In this document: positions 56,005-64,000 of the stretch, piece after piece
Numbering within the stretch: the first letter of the stretch is position 1
How the letters are laid out: each line of letters opens with the position of its first letter
Assembly: GCA_032433765.1 (NCBI GenBank)
Contig: JAVIAB010000008.1
Coordinates: forward strand, 39,208,179-39,272,178
Reading direction: 5' to 3'
Length of the DNA stretch: 64,000 nucleotides
Source: Megaustenia siamemsis
Lineage: Eukaryota > Mollusca > Gastropoda > Stylommatophora > Ariophantidae
The notes under the pieces: model-generated
Told to the model about the DNA's origin: nothing
Seen by the model: the letters and a program-made list of their open reading frames with translations, nothing else
Database searches by the model: none
Program-made: the position numbers and the translations under genes

Positions 56005-58560
56005 TCCGATCAAGTTAGTTAGTTATCAGATCAAATTAGTTAGTTATCAGATCAAGTTAGTTAGTTATCAGATCAAGTTAGGTAGTCATTAGATCAAGTT
56101 AGTTATCAGATCAAGCTAGTTAACAGATCAAGTTAGTTGGTTATCAGATCAAGTTAGGTAGTTATCAGATCAAGTTAGGTAGTCATTAGATCAAGTTAGT
56201 TATCAGATCAAGCTAGTTAACAGATCAAGTTAGCTAGTTATCAGATCAAGTTAGGTAGTTATCAGATCAAGTTAGGTAGTCATTGGATCAAGTTAGTTAT
56301 CAGATCAAGCTAGTTAACAGATCAAGTTATTTAGTCATCAGATCAAGTTAGGTAGTCATTAGATCAAGTTAATTAGTTATCAGATCAAGTTAGGTAGTCA
56401 TTAGGTCAAGTTAGTTATCAGATCAAGCTAGTTAACAGATCAAGTTAGTTAGTTATCAGATCAAGTTAGGTAGTTATCAGATCAAGTTAGGTAGTCATTA
56501 GATCAAGTTAGTTATCAGATCAAGCTAGTTAACAGATCAAGTTAGTTAGTTATCAGATCAAGTTAGGTAGTTATCAGATCAAGTTAGGTAGTCATTAGAT
56601 CAAGTTAATTATCAGATCAAGCTAGTTAACAGATCAAGTTATTTAGTCATCAGATCAAGTTAGGTAGTCATTAGATCAAGTTAATTAGTTATCAGATCAA
56701 GTTAGGTAGTCATTAGGTCAAGTTAGTTATCAGATCAAGTTAGTTATCAGATCAAGTTAGTTAGTTATCAGATCAAGTTAGTTATCAGATCAAGTTACTT
56801 AGTCATCAGATCAAGTCAGTTAGTCATCAGATCAAGTTAGTCATCAGATCAAGTTAGTTATCAGATCAAGTTAGTTATCAGATCAAGTTAGTTATCAGAC
56901 CAAGTTAGTCATCAGATCAAGTTAGGCATCAGATCAAGTTAGTTATCAGATCAAGTTAGTCATCAGATCAAGTTAGTTAGTCATCAGATCAAGTTAGTTA
57001 GTCATCAAATCAAGTTAGTCATCAGATCAAGTTAGCTAGTCATCAGATCAAGTTAGTTATCAGATCAAGTTAGTCATCAGATTAAGTTAGTTAGTTATCA
57101 GATCAAGTTAGTTATCAGATCAAGTTAGTTATCAGATCAAGTTAGTCATCAGATCAAGTTAGTCATCAGATCAAGTTAGTCATCAGATAAAGTTAGTTAT
57201 CAGATCAAGTTAGTTATCAGATCAAGTTAGTCATCAGATCAAGTTAGTTATCAGATCAAGTTAGTTATCAGATCAAGTTAGTTATCAGATCAAGTTAGTT
57301 ATCAGATCAAGTTAGTCATCAGATTAAGTTAGTTAGTTATCAGATCAAGTTAGTCATCAGATAAAGTTAGTCATCAGATCTAGTTAGTTAGTTATTAGAT
57401 CAAGTTAGTCATCAGATCAAGTTAGTTAGTCATCAGATCAAGTTAGTTAGTCATCAGATCAAGTTAGTTATCAGATCAAGTTAGTTATCAGATCAAGTTA
57501 GTTATCAGATCAAGTTAGTCATCAGATCAAGTTAGTCATCAGATCAAGTTAGTTAGTCATCAGATCTAGTTAGTTAGTCATCAGATCAAGTTAGTTGTCA
57601 GATCAAGTTAGGTAGTCATTAGATCAAGTTAGCTATCAGATAAAGTTATTTAGTCATCAGATCAAGTTAGTTATCAGATCAAGTTAGTTATCAGATCAAG
57701 TTAGTTATCAGATCAAATTAGTTATCAGATCAAGTTAGTCATTAGATCAAGTTAGTTATCAGATCAAGTTAGTTATCAGATAAAGTTAGTCATCAGGTCA
57801 AGTTAGTTATCAGATCAAGTTATTTAGTCATCAGATCAAGTTAGTCATCAGATCAAGTTAGTTAGTCATCAGATCAAGTTAGTTATCAGATAAAGTTAGT
57901 TAGTCATCAGATCAAGTTAGTTATCAGATCAAGTTAGTTATCAGATCAAGTTAGTTAGTCATCAGATCAAGTTAGTTATCAGATCAAGTTAGTTAGTCAT
58001 CAGATCAAGTTAGTTAGTTATCAAATCAAGTTAGTTATCAGATCAAGTTAATTAGTCATCAGATTAAGTTAGTTAGTCATCAGATCAAGTTAGTTATCAG
58101 ATCAAGTTAGTTATCAGATCAAGTTAGGTAGTCATTAGATCAAATTAGTTATCAGATCAAGTTAGTTATCAGATCAAGTTAGTTATCAGATCAAATTAGT
58201 TATCAGATCAAGTTAGTCATTAGATCAAGTTAGTTATCAGATCAAGTTAGTTATCAGATAAAGTTAGTTAGTCATCAGATCAAGTTAGTTATCAGATCAA
58301 GTTAGTTAGTCATCAGATCAAGTTAGTTAGTCATCAGATCAAGTTAGTTAGTCTTCAGATCAAGTAAGTTAGTCTTCAGATCAAGTTAGTTAGTCATCAG
58401 ATCAAGTTAGTTAGTCATTAGATCAAGTTAGTTAGTCATTAGATCAAGTTAGTTATTCATAGGTCAAGTTAGTTAGTCATTATATCATTTTAGTTTGTCA
58501 GTAGATCCAGTTAGTTAGTTTAGTCATTAGATCAAGTTAGTTAGTCATTAGATCAGTTCA
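56005..58560. repeat. 17/21-bp satellite-like array with higher-order repeats
   Basis: Basic units GATCAAGTTAGTTATCA (17 bp) and GATCAAGTTAGTTAGTCATC + A (21 bp). The marker AGCTAGTTAACAG occurs at 56114, 56211, 56308, 56426, 56523 and 56620, i.e. spacings 97, 97, 118, 97, 97, so a 312-bp block made of 97+97+118 is itself duplicated. A second block repeats about 478 bp apart (57711 and 58189). Confidence 0.95.
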
Positions 58561-59775
58561 ATTAGTCATCAGACCAAGTCCATTAGTCATCAGATCAAGT
58601 CAATTAGTCATCAGATCAAGCCCATTAGTCATCAGATCAAGTCAATTAGTCATCAGATAAAATCCATTAGTCATCAAATCAAGTCCATTAGTCATCAGAT
58701 CAAGTCCATTAGTCATCAGATCTAGTCAATTAGTCAACAGATGAAGTCCATTAGTTATCAGATCAAGTCCATTAGTCATCAGATCAAGTCAATTAGTCAT
58801 TAGATCAAGTCCATTAGTCATTAGATCAAGTCCATTAGTCATCAGATCAATTCCATTAGTCATTATATCAAATCCATTAGTCATCAGATCTAGTCAATTT
58901 TTAATCAGATAAAGTCAATTAGTCATCAGATCAAGTCAATTAGTCATCAGATCAATTCAATTAGTCATCAGATCAAGTCAATTAGTCATCAGACTAAGTC
59001 AATTGCTAATCAGACCAAGTCCATTAGTCATCAGATCAAGTCAATTAGTCATCAGATCAAGTTAATTGCTAATCAGACCAAGTCCTTTAGTCATCAGATC
59101 AAGTCAATTAGTCATCAGATCAAGTCAATTGCTAATCAGACCAAGTCCTTTAGTCATCAGATCAAGTCATTTGTTAATCAGATCAAGTCAATTAGTCATC
59201 AAATCAAGTCAATTAGTCATCAGATCAAGTCAGTTAGTTATCAGATCAAGTTAATTAGTCATCAGATCAAGTCAATTAGTCATCAGATCAAGTCATTTGT
59301 TAATCAGATCAAGTCAATTAGTCATCAAATCAAGTCAATTAGTCATCAGATCAAGTCAGTTAGTCATCAGATCAAGTTAATTAGTCATCAAATCAAGTCA
59401 ATTAGTCATCAGATCAAGTCAATTGCTAATCAGACCAAGTCCATTAGTCATCAAATCAAGTCAATTAGTCATCAGATCAAGTCAATTAGTCATCAGATCA
59501 AGTCAATTAGTCATCATATCAAGTCAATTAGTCATCAGATCAAGTCAATTGCTAATCAGATCAAGTCCATAAGTCATAAGATCAAGTCAATTAGTCATCA
59601 TATCAAGTCAATTAGTCATCATATCAAGTCAATTAGTCATCAGATCAAGTCAATTAGTCATCAGATCAAGTCAATTGCTAATCAGATCAAGTCCATAAGA
59701 CATTAGATCAAGTCAATTAGTCATCAGATCAAGTCAATTGCTAATCAGATCAAGTCCATTAGTCATTAGATCACG
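58561..59775. repeat. 21-bp array, diverged continuation
   Basis: Units GATCAAGTCAATTAGTCATC + A, with subtypes GTCCATTAG and GTCAATTGCTAATCAGACCA. Continuous with the preceding block but with AGTCAATT replacing AGTTAGTT. Subtype blocks around 59040-59760 show further local duplication. Confidence 0.95.
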
Positions 59776-59974
59776 TCATTTTTGTCATTAGATTTTCCTC
59801 ACTACTGAAGGAACACATCCTTGTGTTCAGTTCGTGTTTTCTTTTCTTACGCTGACTTCCTCTATCTTTATTCCTTATAATGTTCACAATACCGCACCCA
59901 ATAGCTGTTATTTTCTAGCGGCTGCCAATAAATATTTATCTTCTAGAAAATGAGAATTTAGAATAGTATCTTTT

Positions 59975-61480
59975 TATCATCACTGAGTGCCGCCTCCGCA
60001 TCGAAGATTGACCACCAAGGAGAGCTATTCCACTCTGTTTCTTGCTTTAATGGTGCAGATTGTCATAGGTTGACTTGTCCATCTTTTGATGTTACTCGTC
60101 CATGTTAGTCTTGGTCTCCTTCTGCCTCTTTTACCTTGTATTTTCCCTTCCAATATTACTTTTATTCGGCTGTTGTTTAACATGCCCCAAAAATTGCATT
60201 TGTCTTGTTCTAATTGTGTTTAGTAGTTCTCTTTTCATTTTTAGTTGTTTTAAAACCTCAACGTTTGTTTTCTTTTCTTTCCATCCAATTCTACCTATTC
60301 TTCTATAAATCCACATTTCAAAGTTTTCAATTTTCTGTTCTGTTTTTTTTTGTCTAATATCCATGTTTCTGCACCATACAGGAATATTGAGAAGATGTAA
60401 CATTTTGCTATTCTTAGTTTTAGCCCTGGTGTTATTTGTTTTGATGTTAGTATATTTTTGATGGCATTAAAATTACTTGTTGCCATTCCTATTCTTTTGT
60501 TTATTTCAGTTGTACATTTTCCATCATTGGTTATAGTATGTCACAGGTAGTTGTAGCTCTGAACTGTCTGCAGATGTATTTCTTCAACTTTGATATTTAT
60601 TGGCAGGTCTTGAGAATTTTCTTTGTTTATGATCATTGTTTTAGTTTTTTTTTTTTTAATATCCACATCTAGTCCATATTTTTTGCTTGTCGTGGTTATG
60701 TTGTTTATCTTTCCATTAATGTTTAGGCCCGGCATCTCTGATTTGTTTTTAAAGATTTGCTCAGTGTATAGATTGAACAAGCTTGGTGATAGGATGCATC
60801 CTTGTCTTACTCCTCTTTTTATGTACATGGGTGTAGAGTTCTCCTTGTTATATTTTATTATTGCTGTTTGCTCACAGTACAAATTACATATTAGTCGTAT
60901 GTCTGTGTCGCCCAGATTTATATCTTTCAGGCAGTCTATAAGTTGATCGTGGTGTTTTCTATCAAAAGCTTTGGTGTAGTCTATGAAGCAGGCATATATT
61001 GGTTTATTTACTTCAATGTACTTTTCAATCAATGTCCTCATGCGGAATGTGGCTTCTTTTGTCCCACTGTTTTTCCTGAATCCAAATAGCTGCTCATCGA
61101 ATTCAGAATTGATTTTATTCTCAGTCCTTACCTGTATAACTTTTACTAAAAATTTTTTTACCTGGCTCATTAGGCTTATTGTTCTGAAGTCACTGCATTG
61201 AACTGCACCATTCTTTTTAGGCAATGCAATGAAATGTGATGTTTTTAGTTCATTTTGTATGTATCCTGTATGGTATATGTCATTGCATATGTCTGTGATC
61301 ACTTCAATGCCAAACTCTTCTAGTGCCTGTATCATCTCTCTATGTATATTGTCAGGACCTGCTGCCATTTCCTTTTTCATTGTTTTTATGTCATTTTCTA
61401 CTTCAGATTTTAGGATTTTATAGCAGGATGTATATTTTATAAATGGTTTTTTTGTACCTTTCGGTGTCATGGCGGCTGCG
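59975..61480 (-). mobile_element. LINE family C, longest copy (~1.5 kb)
   Basis: Minus strand from a truncated 5' end near 61480 to the 3' end with a GATGATAAAAA tail near 59970. It covers most of the RT and the whole C-terminus. Later part: CYIFSIFLYGAETW, EMWIYRRIGRIGWKEKKTN, LKMKRELLNTIRTRQM, then a frame-broken RGRGRPRL-type end. No clear TSD found. A SINE lies ~90 bp beyond its 5' end. Confidence 0.88.
60541..61470 (-). pseudogene. LINE C reverse transcriptase lacking the catalytic (Y/F)ADD box
   Basis: About 309 codons open. Order: EMAAGPDNIHREMIQ; HFIALPKKNGAVQCSDFRTI; EQLFGFRKNSGTKEA; motif A ACFIDYTKAFDRKHH; YCEQTAIIKYN; motif B GVRQGCILSPSLFNLYTEQI; NINGKINN; then directly ITTTSKKYGLDVDIKK and TKTMIINKE (motif D). 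In the family the motif C box ((Y/F)ADD) sits between GKINN and ITTTSKK; here it is absent, a clean in-frame loss at about 60700. Without those Asp residues the enzyme cannot polymerise. A run of 13 A (sense) inside KKKKTK suggests slippage too. Confidence 0.87.
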
Positions 61481-61576
61481 TGTGGTCGTATTTATAATTC
61501 GGCTCTTGCTGATATATTTAACAGATTTTCGGGGCAGCCTAGTTGTGAAATAATGTGTTGCTATTTCCCGTTTTGG

Positions 61577-61837
61577 GAGCCGCGATAGCTCAGTGGTTAG
61601 TGAACTGGACTACAAAGGACAAGAGGTAGGGTTCGATCCCAAACGACGGCTTCCGGGTTCACTCAGCCTTCAATGGGTACCGGATTTTTTTTCTGGGAAA
61701 GTAAAGCGGCACGGGCGTAATACCGACCACATTACCCCAAAAAATCATGTGCCGAAGGTCTATAAAACTTCTGGTTACTAACACCATATTTCCCTATACG
61801 CCACTTGGCGTGACGGGGTACTTTACTTTTTTTTCAA
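61577..61837 (+). mobile_element. tRNA-headed SINE, best-preserved copy, with TSD
   Basis: TSD TTCCCGTTTTGG at 61565-61576 and 61838-61849, perfect. Layout: tRNA-like head (about 64 bp), GACGGCTTCCGGGTTCACTC linker, internal T8 tract at about 61684, GGGAAAGTAAAGCGGCACGG body, CACTAACACCATATTTCCC, a short hairpin (ACGCCA-CT-TGGCGT), GACGGGG and the tail CTTTACTTTTTTTT. About nine copies of the family lie in this window. Confidence 0.95.
61586..61640 (+). promoter_or_regulatory. SINE RNA polymerase III boxes A and B
   Basis: A box TAGCTCAGTGG at 61586-61596 and B box GGTTCGATCCC at 61630-61640, 33 bases apart. Both fit tRNA-type internal promoters, and both are kept in most copies here. Confidence 0.88.
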
Positions 61838-61947
61838 TTCCCGTTTTGGTGTATGTTTTACTTCTGACGTGTGGATGGACTGTGAATTTTACTGATATTT
61901 AAGAGAATATGATTTATTCTTCTTTGTGTCGTGTGTTCGCGGTTTGA

Positions 61948-62205
61948 CAGGTAACCACACAGTTTGACAACAATGATGCCGGGCGGGTATTTTCAAGCTA
62001 TGTGGATTCATCTATTGTTGACAATCTTGTGCTGCTACCTCATTATGATAGACACTGGTATATCCCTTACCGTACACTCAAAAAGAAGGGCGACAAAATT
62101 GATAACAATTTCGATGTTGTTTGGGAATCTGCAGTTCTGATGCGACTCTCGGATCTTCATGTTAATCTAAAATGTTGTTGCCTAAACTCAGGAGAGCCAC
62201 TATGA
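61948..62205 (+). CDS. Exon-like open stretch, function unknown
   Basis: 86 codons open between a TGA at 61945 and a TGA at 62203, with no in-frame ATG near the start. Composition is protein-like rather than repetitive: FDNNDAGRVFSSYVDSS, VLLPHYDRHWYIPYR, VVWESAVLMRLSDLH. It could begin after a 3' splice site (TTCGCGGTTTGACAG or CCACACAG). I do not recognise a family. It could be an exon, a processed fragment, or part of an old transposon. Upstream 61850-61945 and downstream to 62300 show nothing else. Confidence 0.3.
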   Translation, partial: QVTTQFDNNDAGRVFSSYVDSSIVDNLVLLPHYDRHWYIPYRTLKKKGDKIDNNFDVVWESAVLMRLSDLHVNLKCCCLNSGEPL

Positions 62206-62299
62206 GGAGAATGTGGGGAGGACCTGTGATCTCAATTTATCGTTTCACACTGCGGGGTTTATTGGGGAGGAGGTCTGAACGCTTATTAACTGTTATTCA

Positions 62300-63235
62300 A
62301 TGTGGATTATCCGACTAATTAACTAACTAAACAACTAACGAACTGAGTAATTAACCAACCACCGAACTCATTAAATATCAAACTAACCAACCAACTAACT
62401 TATTAAATAACAACCTAGCCAAATAAAGAACTAATTAAATATTAAACTAACCAACCAACTAATTAAATAAAAAACTAACCAACCAACTAATTAAATAACA
62501 AACTAACCAACCAACCAAGTAATTAAATAACAAACTAACCAACCAAACAACTAATTAAATAACAAACTAACCAAACAACTAATTAAATAACAAACTAACC
62601 AAACAACTAATTAAATAACAAACTAACCAACCAAACAACTAATTAAATAACAAACTAACCAACCAAACAACTAATTAAATAACAAACTAACCAACCAACC
62701 AAGTAATTAAATAACAAACTAACCAACCAAACAACTAATTAAATAACAAACTAACCAACCAACTAATTAAATAACAAACTAACCAACCAAACAACTAATT
62801 AAATAACAAACTAACCAACCAAACAACTAATTAAATAACAAACTAACAAACCAACTAATTAAATAACAAACTAACCAACCAACTAATTAAATAACAAACT
62901 AACAAACCAACTAATTAAATAACAAACTAACCAACCAACTAATTAAATAACAAACTAACAAACCAACTAATTAAATAACAAACTAACCAACCAACTAATT
63001 AAATAACAAACTAACCAACCAAACAACTAATTAAATAACAAACTAACAAACCACCTAATTAAATAACAAACTAACCAACCAACCAATTAATTAAATAACA
63101 AACTAACCAACCAACACACAAACTAATGAAATAACAAAATAACAAACCAACCAACAAATGAAATAACACACTAACCAACCAACCAACTAACTAATGAAAT
63201 AACAAGATAATCAACCAACTAACTAACTGATAACC
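62300..63235. repeat. ~28/32-bp A-rich minisatellite, ~32 copies
   Basis: Units CTAATTAAATAACAAACTAA + CCAACCAA, with an optional extra ACAA or CCAA. G is almost absent on the plus strand. Confidence 0.95.
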
Positions 63236-63261
63236 AAATACGAAGGGTTTAGAGAACTGAT

Positions 63262-63375
63262 TTTGCCTGCATGGTAAACAGTCACAACATAATTGATACG
63301 TTGCATCGTGGACAGACAATTGAGGAAGGACGTTATCGGCTACGCCTTCCGGTATGGCACATAATGGTAATGATT
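63262..63375 (+). mobile_element. LINE family B, last ~110 bases
   Basis: Matches 49090-49200: GCATGGTAAACAGTCACAAC, ATAATTGATACGTTGCATCG, GAGGAAGGACGTTATCGGCT, CTTCCGGTATGGCACATAAT and a GGTAATGAT tail. Confidence 0.75.
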
Positions 63376-63792
63376 TTACCTGCACAGAGATTATGGTTTC
63401 TGCATTGAAAAGCAAGGCAGCTAAATAATGACACAATTGTCAATGATGACGTTGTCGATAATTTACGAGTTTAGCGTCATAAATCAAAGTCATCTCCCCT
63501 AAGAGAAACATCGAGAGGGTAAAGTCACAAGTTTGCTAACCCTAACTCAACACTAAAATAAAATGTGTCAGTGGAGAACATTGATGAACATAGTGATACA
63601 TTTAGGCATTTGAGAGTCACTGAAGTTTTGTTCCACGGGAGATAACCTAAATTTTCGACGCTAATCTCATAATTTACCGAGTTGTCAATGATATAGTAAA
63701 AAGTAGTCAGTAAAACAGTTTGTCAATGATACAGTGAAGAAGTCAACTTTCTGTTTCTCTACCAATATTAAAGAACAGTTATTAAATGTAAA
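63376..63792. other. Unique AT-rich sequence
   Basis: GAT-rich word use but no recognised feature. Confidence 0.35.
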
Positions 63793-64000
63793 TTGGATGG
63801 AAGGAATAGAAAACAAACGTTGAAATCTTAAAACAACTAAAAATGAAAAGAGAACTACTAAACACAATTCAAACAAGACAAATGCGATTTTTGGGCCATG
63901 TTAAAAGACACAACAGCCTAATAAAAGTAATCCTGGAGGGGAATATACAGGGTAAAAGAGGCAGAAGAAGAATAAGACAAACATGGACGAGTAACATAAA
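63793..64000 (+). mobile_element. LINE family C, cut by the window edge
   Basis: Codes LKMKRELLNTIQTRQMRFLG, HVKRHNSLIKVILEGNIQGK, RGRRRIRQTWTSNI. Very close to 45578 and 32736, with the reading frame largely intact where those are broken. It probably continues past 64000. Confidence 0.85.

Noticed and set aside
56005..59775. CRISPR-like array
   Set aside because: Units are contiguous variants with no unique spacers and no cas genes; context is eukaryotic.
61577..61650. True tRNA gene
   Set aside because: A and B boxes are good, but there is no matching acceptor stem or anticodon arm and the same head is followed by a SINE body in many copies, with TSDs.

Overview
This window looks like intergenic DNA from a repeat-rich metazoan genome. 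I found no convincing intact host gene, no operon-like layout and no bacterial signals. Every recognisable protein-coding trace belongs to a non-LTR retrotransposon (LINE), apart from one unexplained coding-like stretch near 61.95-62.2 kb. The LINE C-termini (GRPRKRW-type), a tRNA-headed SINE with target-site duplications (TSDs), and short repeats carrying a hammerhead-ribozyme core as in Penelope-like elements all fit an invertebrate, possibly a lophotrochozoan such as a mollusc. That species guess is inference and weak.

By my own tally about 40% of the window is tandem repeat. Units run from dinucleotides to 83 bp. The biggest blocks are: 2.2 kb (20 bp), 5.3 kb (37 bp), 11.7 kb (30 bp), 16.0 kb (31 bp) abutting 17.8 kb (39 bp), 23.8 kb (50 bp), 29.0 kb (23 bp), 34.6-39.4 kb (related 42/38/42-bp arrays), 40.8 kb (24 bp), 52.2 kb ((GA)n plus a conserved core), 56.0-59.8 kb (17/21 bp with higher-order structure) and 62.3 kb (about 28 bp). 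The long ORFs lie almost entirely in these arrays and are by-products of stop-free repeat units.

Between the arrays lie 5'-truncated LINE copies of at least five families, here called A-E, each with its own short 3' tail: A ends in (TAGA)n, B and C in (GAT)n, E in (GAA)n. Several have clean TSDs: A 8770-10170, B 40082-40244 and 48534-49205, C 32736-33112, an E-like copy 13038-13756, and E 21950-22858. One SINE family has about nine copies, several with 12-15 bp TSDs. A third dispersed repeat (R3, about 390 bp, (ATC)n tail) has three copies. Two short elements (40370-40660, 54623-54948) carry antisense hammerhead-like motifs.

The parts interact. LINEs and SINEs have landed inside older tandem arrays (13.0 and 14.2 kb, 50.3 kb). 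In the other direction, LINE 3' regions have themselves become minisatellites: the segment coding the GRPRKRW-type motif was amplified in two separate copies (20.23 and 22.07 kb), the family D 3' end was amplified at 46.88 kb, and an RNase H segment may have seeded the array at 31.5 kb. I consider this recurrent birth of minisatellites from LINE 3' ends, together with the hammerhead elements, the most interesting content.
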